The position numbers were made by a program, and so were the translations under genes. The notes beneath the pieces are model-generated. The model saw only the letters and a list, made by a program, of their open reading frames with translations. It was not told where the DNA came from and did no database searches. A stretch of 64,000 nt of DNA from Pyrrhosoma nymphula (Eukaryota; Arthropoda; Insecta; Odonata; Coenagrionidae): positions 30,807,614-30,871,613 of the forward strand of contig OY754334.1 in the NCBI GenBank assembly GCA_963573305.1, read 5' to 3'. The stretch's first letter is position 1, and every line of letters begins with the position of its first letter. Shown here piece after piece: positions 1-11,722 of the stretch.

Positions 1-464
1 ACAGCAACTTGTTCGGACGCTCTTTTCCCCCCTTTGTACTCATCTCGTGTCTTCCGTAAACGGTGGCTTGAGGAGGTAACCACCGCGACTACGTGAGTCA
101 AAACAAATCCTTAACTCCACCTTATCCTTTGTATAAAAAACTGTTTTCACGGTTGACAAGCCGGTGCAAAATTTGAAATAAAAATTAAGACACCAAGCAT
201 GCAGATTATGCTGCACTATTTATATTTAAATGTATTATTTTGGTGTTCAATCATCGATAATTATATTAATAATTATTATTGCAGTGATTTTCTAGAAGCT
301 CGAGATATATGCTGGGAAGGTGCTTACATTTCAGTATAAACTAAATATGGAGTTTCATTAGATACTCGATATTCGATTACATGGGAGAATACACTTCTTA
401 TTATTAGCGTTTCGCGAAAATGGAATTGATACGAGATAAGTATAAAGAAGAAGTAGGTCGCTTA
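1..464. other. Unassigned AT-rich sequence
   Basis: No supported gene. A short stretch near 30-50 (pyrimidines followed by TTTGTACTCAT) resembles the sequence at 38979-38992 inside another dispersed repeat copy, so the left edge may be a worn fragment of that repeat. The rest shows no recognised structure. Confidence 0.4.
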
Positions 465-465
465 G

Positions 466-940
466 AGTGATAGCAAAACATAGTGGCAGTTGCGTGGATG
501 GCCCTTTTCTGTGGAAAGGTCCATTGCCTACCAACTAACTCTGCACTGGGAAGTTAGGTAGTCTCCCCGTTTTGATTTAAATTTTCCTATGGTCGTAAAA
601 CCTTAGTTGCCAACTTGAAAATGTCTTATCTTTTATTTGCTTCAACTAAAATACTCAGCTGGTCTTAATCCAAATATTTTGATGAGCTTATCCGATGTGT
701 TGCGTGCAATAAAAGTGTATTTTGATGAAACTATCTATGATCATAAGCATTTTTGTGTGACTCGCTGCGCTCGCTGCATACAATTCCTCCCTCCCTCTCA
801 GGTTAGGTACAATTGCGTTCGTTACTTGGCATGTGCCGTCCTCACATCTCCGCTCCTTTGCCAACTCCAACCACTATCGCCTTTCCCTACTCGGGGCCAC
901 ATTTCGCGCTGGCGTATGTCACCATGTTTCGCTACCATAG
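466..940. repeat. GCGAAAC dispersed repeat, inverted pair
   Basis: The plus strand at 467-497 reads GTGATAGCAAAACATAGTGG and onward. The minus strand at 812-937 reads ATGGTAGCGAAACATGGTG and then a GCGCGAAATGTGG and GGGAAAGGC block. Related copies occur at 8372, 16628-16714 (-), 17269, 18134-18192 (-), 38859, 47273 and 47448-47482 (-). Here the two copies point inward, like terminal inverted repeats of a roughly 470 bp element. The open frames of 157 and 111 codons across 637-1148 start at non-ATG codons or lie inside the repeat and are not credible genes. No transposase is seen. Confidence 0.5.
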
Positions 941-2611
941 TACAAATACCTGTATCAGATTGGCCGGTTCGCTTTTATTACTCTTCCCCCCTATTACCAA
1001 TGCACTTCACCAGATTAGTTCTTTCGACCGTCCACCCACCCCGTTGGATATATTATTGGATGCGTGGACGGAGTGTTTTTTTTACCCTCATCGTCTTTCG
1101 CCAGCATTGAGCCTTGTCCTAGTTTTTCTTTTTTTTTTAACCCAATAGGCCACTCCTACTGGTTGTATTCTTCACTTTTTTTCTCCCAAGCGGGCCACTC
1201 CATTATCCGATGTCATCCATTCAATTTGCAATATCATTATGCTTTTTTTTCGTTTCGCTTCGCTTTGACTCACTCTTCTTTACTGGCTGGGTAGAGTTTT
1301 TTTTGTGTTTCTTGGGAGAGGACAGTGTGGATTTTGGTCGTCTTCGTTGGAGCGAAGACGAGTGGTGGTCCGACTTGAAAAGTTGGCGCGATGCAACACA
1401 TTGATAAATTAAAGTAAAAAACTTACTAAATAGTGTATGTAGAATTATGATAAGGAAATCTTGGCCGGATTTGGAGTTAGAAGGGCGTAAAATAGTGAGG
1501 AATACCTCAACAGTCCACTGACGATTTTGACAAATTGGTAGGAAACAACGATTTTTCCTTCATCAAAACTGTTGCTGCTCCTTTATTTGAGTAGGGTGCT
1601 TTTTTGTATTAAAGACGAGATTAATAGTTTAGTCTACCAATAAGTCCGTCTAATCGGAAGAAAAAACGACAAATGAAGCTGGTTGAGCCACGGAGAACCA
1701 CGTCTACACCCAATGTTTACGCGCTGAAGATCAAACGCTTCAACATGGGAGATATTATCCGATTCGAAGTCAATTAAGCTAGTTTGAGCGAGAACGTTCT
1801 CTGGTCTCAATGAAAACCACGCCTTTTCAAATGTCATTTTAAATTTTTAGCGGTCGTAAGAAGCATTGAATAAACTTCTCACTCTCAGTGATTCAACCCG
1901 AAGGTTGGTTTGGATAACTGAGGGTAGAGGTCACCCCGGACTAATCCACAGGCGTGTGAATTTCACACATTCAGGGAAGGGGGGGGGGGGGCAGTTCCTT
2001 CCCTGGTAAAAATCGGACGCTTGCCCTAGCGTAGAGGCAGCGTCAACGGAGAGTTCTACATTCTTGGAGGAACTTCCTTTACTCCCCGATTACTCTCCGA
2101 GATTTTTTACTCCAAACACGTTTCCCGAACTCTTCCGCAAGAGCGAACGGAGAGTGCCTCGCGGCTCCTTTGACGCTTCGTTATTCATCCCCCCGCCAAC
2201 ACTTCTTAAACGCTTCCGGGGAAGTAAACGAAGAGTTGGCTGATAATTTTGTTTACCCTTCGATTTCACCGCAACTTCTGCGACAACATATTGTCATTTT
2301 TGCCTTAACATTTTGGCTTGAGTAAATTAAAATATGGTGCGTTCAAACGTCCCAATAATATGCAATATTTTTAGTTAATGTCATGATGTACCTTCGTTGA
2401 CGGACAACTTAAACTTCAATTGCATACCTAGAGTAAGGATCACTTAGTTATATTTGATAGGAATTGAATATTAACATACGGTGTTACTAATTGGTAGCCA
2501 GCCAGTTCGTATATTTCCCCCATTTAAGAACCAAGCATTTAAGAACCGTAAAAATACACATCGCGGTATCTAATAAAACTTAAACTCTGTGAAACTCGGT
2601 CTTCTCACACA
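941..2611. other. Unassigned noncoding stretch with poly-G tract
   Basis: No gene is supported. A run of about 14 G lies at 1978-1991. Between 2040 and 2260 a loosely repeated motif of the kind CGGAGAGT and GAAGAGT recurs on both strands, and similar motifs (ACTCTCCG, TTCACTCTC) recur at 5098-5200 on the other side of the Helitron, suggesting an older repeat interrupted by the 2.1 kb insertion. Confidence 0.35.
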
Positions 2612-2690
2612 GCGGTATTAGCCCAGTGGTTAAGCTGATCGCCTGTGAGTGGGAAGGGTCCGAGATCGATGCTCTCTCATGGAATACTTT
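2612..2690 (+). repeat. tRNA-like SINE head
   Basis: GCGGTATTAGCCCAGTGGTT reads as a pol III A-box region (TAGCCCAGTGGTTAAGC), and 45 bases on GGGTCCGAGATCGATGC is a diverged B box (GGTTCGANTCC). The acceptor arms do not pair convincingly and the sequence is followed by T-rich DNA, so this is a tRNA-derived SINE fragment or tRNA pseudogene, not a working tRNA. Confidence 0.45.
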
Positions 2691-2757
2691 TTTCTAGGTT
2701 TTGATTGTTTTTATTTTTATATATTGTGTTCATGTAATCGTTACGTCAATGAAAAAT

Positions 2758-2868
2758 ATTTACGGCAATTTGAAACTATAAATAGGCAATTTGAAACTAT
2801 AAATAGGACATATAGTTCTATTTATAGTTTTATAGTATATATTATACTATTTATAGTTTTATAGTATA
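2758..2868. repeat. AT-rich local tandem repeats
   Basis: The unit GCAATTTGAAACTATAAATAG is repeated twice near 2764-2808. It is followed by alternating TATAGTTTTATAGTATA motifs that form near palindromes. The same TATAGTATATATTAT material resumes at 5030-5070 beyond the Helitron, so the Helitron inserted into this simple sequence. Confidence 0.6.
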
Positions 2869-5006
2869 CTAGCTGAAGGTACCCGTTGAAATTCAACGGA
2901 TGTGAAAAACATTGAACTTATTTTTAAGAAAACCACAAAGCCTGAAGAACACTGTCAGTGTGATAATTTGAGGTGTTCGTATCCTATCTTGTATGTATTG
3001 TTCGTTGTGGTAGACACGCTGACCGTTTTCCAGGTGCACGGAGAGTTGAAAGACTGTTTGTCCTCTTTATTGTACGGGAAACCCAAAAATGGGCCACACA
3101 GACTCATTACTACTTAAATAGCACCCAGGTTGAGAAATGATCACCTTGTCCCTCCGTTTTTCTTGAGCCGTCTTCTGAGTGATTAACAGCTTGATCGCTT
3201 CCCTTGTGTACATAAATATATTTGCATTCAATGACTTAATTGAGTTGCGCTATTCAACGTTGATATGTGCGTTGAGTATCTTAATCGGGATTGAATAGTA
3301 GGGTACATTCCAGCGGTTGACACCGTCAAAATTAGTATTTTCAGCAGCAGCCACGTTTATTTGTCCTATGAATCCTTCATTACCCGGACTGCGCCTTCGG
3401 CAAAAAGGGTAGCCATAATTATTAATTTCGGTTGCTAAATAAAAAATATATGGTGATTCTTAGTGCACTTGCCGATTTTCATGCACTGATGTTGTTCATT
3501 GCCAGAATTTCCCTACTTCTTTCGGGTAAGAAGCATGTAGTGACGTCATTATAATTTCCACCATCTTAATTAGATTGGTTTCGAAACAGATGGGTCTATT
3601 TTTGAACCATATTTATAGCTGGTTAACCGTCCGTAGGTTGGGATAGGATAACATTTGTGCGGTTCTTAGCGTAACCCCTTAAACACCACGGGGAGATGAT
3701 CATGAGATCGCTGGTGGGCATGTCTTTGAGCATCCAAGTTTAATCTTTGTCGTTTTTCTTGCAAGGGCTCATTTTCTTGCAAAGAACACATTCCTCCTGC
3801 TCTAGAAGATTTATTCGAAAGTTTACTCTTTTTTTCTTTTAGGCATGTTAATGGATATATTTAAGTCCAAGGAAGGGAAACACAGCGGCGAGTGAGTCTT
3901 GAATAGGCAACGCGATGATTGAGTGAATGTAAGTTTACTGCACTTTTACACTTTTAAACATATTTAAATAACTCGTAACGTTTATGAAGTGGGAATTGGT
4001 CAAAAAACTGTTCGCAATCGTTATCAAATTCAACGGGTGTGAAAAAAATTTAGCATAATTTATAAGAGAACCACAAAGCCTGAATAATAGTGTCAGCGTA
4101 GTCAATTGAGGAGTTCTTAACCTAGTATGATACTCGTTGACGTTCCTTCGTTCGTTCGTATGACGTGGAAATTGGTCTGAAAAACAATTCGCAATCGAAA
4201 TCAGAGGCAGACGGTTCCACTACGTGTAATACATCTGAGTATTACACGATATTAAACGACGCCGTGTTTGTTGTAGCAACAGAGGCATTATTACCATTAC
4301 TGTTCGCTGCACCTTAATATTCTTGCACGTTTAATTCCTTTATGTGTATCGTTTACTACGTAAATGTTCTCTCATATTCATGCAGTGCCCCTATGAGAGC
4401 TACTTTGAGAATAGACATTGAAGAGTATACTTGTTGTAAATATGTATCGAATATATCGATTACTCCCCGAAGCAATCTGTTATGGGGGCTTTGGGACTCT
4501 GGGCCCTTCTTTTACAGATTTTCATTCTACGTGCTATCATGGGCCCGCAGAAAAACTTAAATACCAGAGGCGTGAATATCCTTTGAAAATCAAATCTCTT
4601 GTTGTCAAGGAAATATGCTATTGTTGATTTCAGAGAAAAATATGAGAATTTTTAGCAAAAAAGATGATATTCAGTCAATTACGGAGCGTAAAAGAAAATC
4701 GATTGAAAGAATTAGAAACTTCATTGGTTCAGCCATCCGTAAAAAAAAATTTCAGCCCTCTATATTGAATGAAAGTAATTTTTAAAAGCAAAAAATAAAA
4801 CCACTGCACCGAACCCAATGCTTAGCATGGACCACAAGGGACCCTCAGGGGGGGCCTTTGGGGCCCCTAACGGATTTTTAATATAGCCTATGTTTCATTC
4901 CGATACATTTTCTAACTACATAACAAATTTCAGCTCAATCGGTTCAGTAGTGTTTGCGTGATTGAGCAACAGACAGACACCATTCAATTTTTATATATTA
5001 GTATGA
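2869..5006 (-). mobile_element. Non-autonomous Helitron, family A, copy 1
   Basis: On the minus strand the element begins TCATACTAATATATAAAA, a TC start preceded by A. It ends with the hairpin CCGTTGAANTTCAACGG, about 10 further bases and CTAG followed by T. TC at the 5' end, a short 3' hairpin, CTRR and insertion between A and T are the standard Helitron hallmarks. A short CAGACAGA microsatellite lies just inside the 5' end (near 4969-4980). I see no Rep or helicase motif, so it is non-autonomous or fully decayed. It is clearly related to, but more diverged than, the two copies at 30547-34496. Small open frames inside are incidental. Confidence 0.85.
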
Positions 5007-5085
5007 TATTATACTATATTTTATTTTATAGTATATATTATTCTATAAAACTATATATATATATATTCTATAAAATATACCAAAT
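5007..5085. repeat. TA-rich simple sequence
   Basis: This continues the TATAGTATATATTAT-type repeats seen left of the Helitron, including a (TA)n run near 5051-5064. Confidence 0.6.
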
Positions 5086-5234
5086 ATAGAGACTTCATTT
5101 ACTCTCCGGTGTTCCACTTTACGCTCCCCAGACTATTCGTTCACCCTCCCTTGTTGCTTGGTCAACACTTCCTTCACTCTCCGATAGGAGCTTCGCTGAC
5201 GCCCCATTAGCGTTATATTTTTGCCAGGGTTTCC

Positions 5235-5354
5235 CTGGGTCAACTCGCATTCCGAGGATTTTTTTTGTTTGGGGGCGTCCAAAGGCTTCTACCCGGATTT
5301 GAACCCGGGACCCTTTGATCAGTAGTCAAGCGCTCTACCCATTAGGCCACCACT
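5235..5354 (-). repeat. tRNA-derived SINE head or tRNA pseudogene
   Basis: Minus strand 5354-5284 has an A box (TGGCCTAATGGGTAGAGC), an anticodon-arm-like TTGACTACTGATCAA and a perfect B box core (GGGTTCAAATCC). The 7 bp acceptor stem does not pair (GTGGTGG against AGAAGCC) and the T stem is imperfect. It runs on into AAACAAAAAAAATCC at about 5255. Intact internal promoter boxes with a broken cloverleaf and an A-rich continuation suggest a SINE. Confidence 0.55.
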
Positions 5355-7517
5355 TAGTAACAATGAATAAATTTAGCAATGTCAATTTCACAACAACGTG
5401 GTTTATATGGCTAGACCTCTCAGTAATTTTCTAAATTTGAAGCATTGACTACTCTTATTAGTTTCAGGCCGTACGCTGAAAATGCTTTCGTAACCGTTAT
5501 ATTTTTTTCAATTTTATGAAAAGTATTTAGTTGAATAATACATTCTTTTAATTATGAATAAGACGCGATCTTTGCGTCATAATTACCTCATCTTTTTTTT
5601 TGAAGTTATACTTCTTTGCGCCCGTTGGAGACTTTTGGGATGGGATGTTGGTCGAGAAACCGCGTCACGCTCTTTTGGGTGAGAAAAATCCACAATTGTA
5701 CTCATTGATACGAATTCCTGGGTATTTCTAATCGAGCTAAAAGGATGAAATTTTCAGGGAAGGGTTCAAATTTGGTGTCGAGTCAGGAAAAAATCGAAAA
5801 TCCCAATATTTTTCATTGGTTTCGAGTCCAGACAGGATTTTGTTTTTTAATGGGTTTAAATGGGAAAAACGAATAATTTACGTGTAGTGTAATTTTCATT
5901 CATTCATTAAAATATGAAATAATTTAGATACAAGTTTCATTCTTTGACTGAAATGAGGCCAAAAGATCAATGCATTTACTTCTTGCAACCAATGTTTCTC
6001 TATCGATCGATAAATTGAAATATTTGAAGTTTAAACGCAAAATTAATGCAAATTTCGATCTTTTTTCATTTTCGTTGCTAAGCAATTTTTTCATTGTTCC
6101 CGAGACTTCCAGTACCTTATACGCGTGCCATAAAGATTAAACTTTAAGGAATATAACATTCTCCGTGCGTATTTAAATCGCTTTTAACGATATTATGCCT
6201 TAGAAATATACTTTTTACAATGTTTTATAATTATATACATAAACTGTTTCGTAGCTTTGACACTCCTCCATTTGCTCATGCCTACGAAATCCGTTGGGAT
6301 CGCTCCAGATTCCTCCATTTTGCTTCTGAAACACTCTTTACACCTTATTCCGGGTTTCCCTCTCTTATTTTTTCCAGGAAACATTAATCCTTGCACCTAC
6401 TTTCTGAAATGTACCTCGAAACTCCATTCTACAAGTCAAAACCATGTAAAATGATAATGTTCTATGATGCATTATCTCTTGGATTTTGAAATTATAATAG
6501 AGAAACAGGCCCCAACATTTCGAAGAGAAAAAAATGTCTTTTATTTCATTTATATATCCTGTCTGCCTGTGTGTGTGAGCGGGTGTGTGCGACCGGCCAA
6601 AGAAGTATAACTTCCACCGTCTGGTCCGACACAGACCACGTTTTTTTTCTTCATAAGTAAGGTTTCTTTGGAGCGCTCAGCCTTTCCACGCTCTATGGAA
6701 AACTGCTTCAATTTATTTGGAAAGTCTTTCGGAAAGTAGTGAACTAAGTGACTGATATTTTGGTATCATTTTAAAGATAAAATCGTCAGACCTTTAGAAT
6801 TAGGCAAATTTCTTTGAATTTTATGCGTGGTGAAAATTCGTTCAAAATACTTTCATGCTCTCGGGGAAATTTAGCGTTGATCGATGAGAAGAAGTTTTTC
6901 AAAGTATTTAAAAGGGATAAGAATGCACCGCAATGCGTCAATATTCATCTATTAAAATTAACCGATGACGATCAACTCCTCGGCACAAGTAAAAAAAAGA
7001 CATTCAGTGTCGGCCGATTTCTATTGGTATAGTTGTAAAATATATTACGAGTTTCTTGATTGGTTGGACTTCACAGATGAAACCGTTGCGAGGCTGTTTA
7101 CTTGTAAAAGATTTCAACTAGCAAGGCGAGCATCAGTTATTATGAGATAACTTGGATATTAACCAGAAGAAAGGAACCGAAGTTTTCGCGGCGCTAGGGA
7201 TTGCAGGTCGGCTTGTATGTGTTAAAAATAATGTAATCTTGTTTAAACGCATTTTGGATTAGCATATTAAAAATATTTAACTTTTTTCATAGGTAAAATG
7301 ACAAAACGGAAGATTAAAAATAATTCCCAGTCCTGAGACTTCAACTTAGACGTACTGAGTTTTTAGGCAACTACTTCACCCTATAGACCACCTCCTCATG
7401 TGTGAAAAGGCTCACTTCTACGGTCAATAATGGCGGTAAAATATTTAATCTCGTTTCATAATTAAACTATTGGGTTTATAACGAAAAATAGGATGTGATT
7501 AGTAAAAAAAAACTATT
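5355..7517. other. Noncoding AT-rich sequence
   Basis: I see no gene, RNA or mobile element that I can support. Open frames here are 60-72 codons, have no recognisable domains and are typical of chance. Confidence 0.4.
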
Positions 7518-8371
7518 TTAGGAATAACTTACTGCAAATTTCAACGTCAAAATCCTGAACCCGGCTAATGAAAAGTCCCCATGTATATTGCCCGTGAGTA
7601 AGGTTCGAACAAGAAGAGTGAACCGAGCTTGAGTTTTGGCCATCTTGATGTTTGATCCATTGTGAAATTCCTGGTGATAAAGACCGCATATCCTAACCAA
7701 CGTTGATGACCTTGATAACCAACAACTTCACATACACGAGGGCGTGGATGTTACCCATCACGGGTATTGTTGAGTAGATTTGAGGGCTGGTCAAGGAACC
7801 CGAATTAATCTTCCATTCTCGTTGTTCATTTGAATGTCTTGCATTTGAAAACCCAAATTGCCCCATTTCAAACATGACCAGTTTTCTCCTCATCCATTCC
7901 TCCATCTCGAATTTTTATGTTCTCTATCTTGCGCCCTGCGGTTTTATGGCTTGTTTTATTGGGGAGGGACAAATGTTTACTCAAAAGGCCGACTCACGAC
8001 TCGGGTATTCATGGGAAGATTTCTTCTTTTGTGCTCCCATTTGCTCACTGTGCGATACACAGGGAAGGGGGGATAGTAACATGGCTGCTGGGCGGACTAT
8101 GACTTTTGGTGTGTAAGGGAAAGTTGGGGTCAGCTCTCTTGAGCTTCGTGCCTGCAATAAATGTTAGAACGCGGTTGAGAAACGGTTTGCCTCAGTTGCC
8201 AAGCGAGATAGAAGCCTTCAGTCGCATGGCTTAGTTTCATTACGAGAGGGAAATGACTGAGGAGGAGGAGATATGGACAATTTTAAGCTTTCTTAGCTCT
8301 TTTTTCTTTATGCGTTCCTGTCCCTTAAATACATTATTGGGTTTCAATAACATGACATTTCCGTGGGTGCA
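7518..8371. other. Unassigned moderately GC-rich sequence
   Basis: Several overlapping 60-80 codon frames on both strands (7518-8116) have no recognisable motif. Minus-strand 7715-7645 contains a GGTTAGGATATGCGG block that resembles the D arm of tRNA-Glu, but the cloverleaf cannot be completed. Nothing firm is called. Confidence 0.3.
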
Positions 8372-8695
8372 GTGGTAGCGAAACACGGTGGCAGTCGCTT
8401 GAGTGAAGCGTGAGTTTAAAGTGGGGAAGGCTCTTGTGGAAGGGGTCGGCTAAGGGGGGAGGACAGCACATGAGAGACGAAGATTCCAAACATAACTCCA
8501 TGTATCAGTAGAGGACGGAAAGGTGTTAGCAGCTTGATTCACGACTGTTTACGATCAAAAACTAAGCTGGATCAAAATACGCCGATATTGTTCGCAACCC
8601 ATCTGAGATGCACATCTAAACCATTGGACTAAGAGCCACATAGAGCACCTTAACAGCTGTGAATAACAGATTGAAAATTTTGGCGTTATTAACGA
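8372..8695 (+). repeat. GCGAAAC dispersed repeat, long copy
   Basis: It begins GTGGTAGCGAAACACGGTGG and continues with the GAAGCGTGAG and GGGGAAGGCTC blocks and GGGGTCGGCTAAG. It then shares with 38859-39530 a second block (TTACGATCAAAAACTAAGC, GGATCAAAATNCG, TTGTTCG, ATCTGAGA, AGAGCCACATAGAG, GTGAATAAC). Relative to that copy it lacks about 400 bp in the middle. No coding capacity is visible. Confidence 0.6.
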
Positions 8696-9141
8696 ATGTT
8701 TGTGACCTTGGGAATCTGACAGACAAACGCGGTGACTACCTTATCATGCGGATTACGGGTCATTGAGAGCTGGAAAGTTGATTATGAAAACAAATTGAGC
8801 CTTTTAGGTTTCCAATGCAGATTTGCCACCTTGGGAAACATTGTTAGTAATACGTGGAAACTACATTACTTCTCAATGCGGAGCTAGTTTTTAGGGAATG
8901 TAACAATGAGGCCTTAAAAAAATGGAATCGCGCTTCTGTTTGATTTTTGAAGCCAAATCCGCCATGGTGGTCGGTCACAATTTAGGCCTTACTCTGGCTT
9001 ACGTTTCCGATGGTATCGTTTGATTTTCGTCAAATCTAAGTTATGGGCAACGCGAAGTTATGTGACTATTTTGTTTTGTGACGCATACTTTTATTTACTT
9101 CGACGCAATCATTAATTCAAACAATCATCCGCCGGTACTGT
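8696..9141. other. Unassigned sequence
   Basis: AT-rich with no recognisable feature. Confidence 0.4.
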
Positions 9142-10136
9142 GCGTCCTACTAGGGATGGGCAAAAAATACCGGTATTCGGTACTACCGATACTGTTTTTA
9201 AACCCGGTAGTACCGACCAGTATTTAAAATCGGTACTACCGACGGTACCGATACTAAAATTACCGGTATTTAGACAGCGTGACTCTTGCGTCACCTATCA
9301 ACGGAACGGAATTAAATATTAACAGAAACTTGATAACAAAACTAACTACGAAAATAATTGAGTGGTAATGCGTAAATTGCCGGGGCTACATACTACTACT
9401 ACTTTAAGCTACCGGGCCTACTACCGGGCCGGGGCTACTTTAAGCTTTCTTTTTTTTTCAAGAATAGTGAACTCTCAGCATGTCATCTGCCAGCGACGTT
9501 CGGAATTTATTTTAAAAAAAAAGACAGTAACTTTGAAAATAGCAAGTTATGTGGAAAGAAGTGAACAGGAGAAGGGACAACAAATTTGAGGACTCGTATG
9601 AAAAATAAGTATTTTCATGCTTATGCGAGATAAGGTACGAAGACACAAAAATCAGCTTCTTCGGAACGTGAACCTCAGGTAGAGAATACAAATACAGTAT
9701 AGGTAGGTATAATTATAAATATTTATTCCTGAACGTTAAACGTTAGTGCGGCCACAAAGGATTGATCACTATAACAGGGGCTTTAACCTGACCACAAAAT
9801 TAAAAAAATACCGATCGTTCTTCATGTGATTTAAAATCATTACAACAAAAAGCGACGAGCATACAGCTTAAAATAAAATGTATTTACTGAATAGCCGGTG
9901 TGTTCCCAATGAATGTCCATTAAAAATGCCGATAAATGGAAATTTCTGTGTGCCTTTTTGGACTGATATTCTAATTTGCCGAAATACCGTAAAATCAGGG
10001 TGGAACTTATGTTAATTTGTAATCAATTAAAATATTTAATCGATCACTCGGTACTACCGGGCGGGTAGTATTGTTGCTTTTCATTACTGATAAAAAAAAT
10101 ACCGGGACTTTTTTGAGTACCGCTCATGCGTCCTAC
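9142..10136. mobile_element. hAT-like non-autonomous element, 9 bp direct repeat flanks
   Basis: The direct repeat GCGTCCTAC stands at 9142-9150 and 10128-10136. The left end TAGGGATGGGC and the right end (reverse complement ATGAGCGGTACTC) resemble hAT-type termini such as CAGGGATGGGC, the right end having lost a few terminal bases. The left 110 bp carries repeated GGTACTACCG and ACCGGTA motifs (about 9165-9270), echoed near 10049-10070 and 10098. hAT elements duplicate 8 bp, so the ninth base may be chance. The interior has no recognisable transposase. Confidence 0.6.
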
Positions 10137-11633
10137 GTCACTAATGAACGGATTGTGTTCGACTTCCCAAGTCCTCTGTACCTACACTTTTGCTCTTTTT
10201 GCCGACTATAGTGGATGAAAAGGTACAGTACAGGGGGTGGTATTCGGAGAGAAATCTTCTGCTGATGAACTGAGGAATGTGTAAACACTGGAGGACGGAA
10301 GAGGGAAGCTGCGGAAGACGATATATATTTTTTTCGTGCGGAGAGTGAAAGGGAGAACGAAGTCGATCCGGCGCGAATCGCGCGTCATTTTTGCACTCAA
10401 GCTTCTCTTTCTGGCCGTTGAGCGCTCCTGTCTGCCTCTTCAAGCGTTCTCGTACGCTTGTACGGAGGAGGACACTTGACGAACGGGGCCTCAAAAAACG
10501 CGGGTCATTTTCGCCCTTTTGGCCTCAAGAGAGAGAGACACGAAACGGGTCTCACTCTTCTTCCACGAAACTCGAGTTGCGCATTTGAGAATGATCGCAC
10601 GTTGTAAATGGTCGTTAAGGAGGGGAACGCAATCGTGGTTAAATGGGGTCACTGCTTTTGTGCTGGACTACTTGAATTCGGATAGAATTGCGATCTTCTC
10701 TACGTCCACTTCTTGTTTTCCTCAGCTCCGCTGGTGCTTCGCCCGAGACCCGACTCCTTACCCACCTTCATTCTCTTCTCTCCATCTCATTCGCACCTTT
10801 TGAATGCGTCCTTAAAATCCGTCTCTGATAGCTATCTAGAGTAAACATAAGAGGAGCAAACCACCCACAGTAGTTGACGTAATATAACCTAGACGACTCC
10901 ATGACAGAAAAAGACAAAACAGCTGCGGTATTTGAACTTATTTGCACGTTTGACTCAGTCATTTTACACCCAAAAGCAGGTATTTTATATGTCATCGGGG
11001 CAATACTGCATTTACACCCTGATCACGACTGTTTTTCTTAAATATGCATCGGGCTTTTAATCGGTGACTGAATTTCAAATCTGTCCCGAAATTTTCTCTC
11101 TACTGACGAAACGGTTAGCCATTTTCAACATAATCATGAAATTGTGTCCACATACTCCATACTAAATTGTCATTAACTTGGTTAGTAAAAATTGGTTAAA
11201 AATAGGTTTAAAGTCTTGTTTAATCTGGTATATTTTGCCTTATAATATATTGAAAACTTATCAATTGATCAAGTGGACTATATCATATTCCCCCTGAGCA
11301 TTAACTTCTGGAAAGTAATGCATGAAGAAGGAAGCATTTATTTCTGGTGTTCTCATTGAGATACTTGTTCTCAACATGCTAGCTACATACTTGGACAATT
11401 AAACTCCTGAACTTTTTGTTGTACCGATAGGAACTGTCATTCTCTGAACAAGAAGTTGGCACAATGTAAATATCTTCAAATATTGAAAACAATACTGTTT
11501 ATTTTTTTTTCTCTTCGTTAACCTCGAATTCGTGATGCACTTCATGATTTCCATAGAAGTCAACTTGTAGCCGACTTTATGCAAGTGGATGATTAGTTTA
11601 GAAAGACTTAGTTCTATTCCAAACCCAAAATAT
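10137..11633. other. CpG-rich block then AT-rich sequence
   Basis: 10141-10800 is distinctly more GC- and CpG-rich than its surroundings, with overlapping frames on both strands (117 codons minus, 94 codons plus) and no recognisable protein. It could be a 5' exon or promoter, but nothing specific supports this. 10800-11630 holds nothing I can identify. Confidence 0.3.
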
Positions 11634-11722
11634 CAAAAAACCGACCATGGTTTCAGCACTTCACATGTACTATTATCAAGGTGCCGAGGTGTTGAGTGCC
11701 AGAACCATGGTCGGTTTTTTAG
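11634..11722. mobile_element. Foldback element F1
   Basis: Inverted arms lie at 11634-11669 and 11687-11722, with AAAAAACCGACCATGGTT facing AACCATGGTCGGTTTTTT. On the minus strand the head reads CTTGATAAT, a 5 bp stem AGTAC/GTGCT, then GAAACC, the same architecture found in the other foldbacks. Confidence 0.7.

Noticed and set aside
637..1148. Overlapping plus-strand frames of 157 and 111 codons
   Set aside because: The longest opens with a TTG codon, both run through a C/T-rich dispersed repeat, and neither has a recognisable domain.
4960..4985. CAGACAGA runs at three places considered as a CRISPR-like or satellite array
   Set aside because: Each is a short microsatellite at the same position inside the 5' end of a family-A Helitron.
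7645..7715. tRNA-Glu-like block on the minus strand (GGTTAGGATATGCGG)
   Set aside because: The D-arm resemblance is good, but anticodon, T arm and acceptor stem cannot be formed and the box spacing is too long.
9112..9322. Mirror-image 60-codon frames on both strands
   Set aside because: They arise from the palindromic GGTACTACCG motif array at the end of the hAT-like element.
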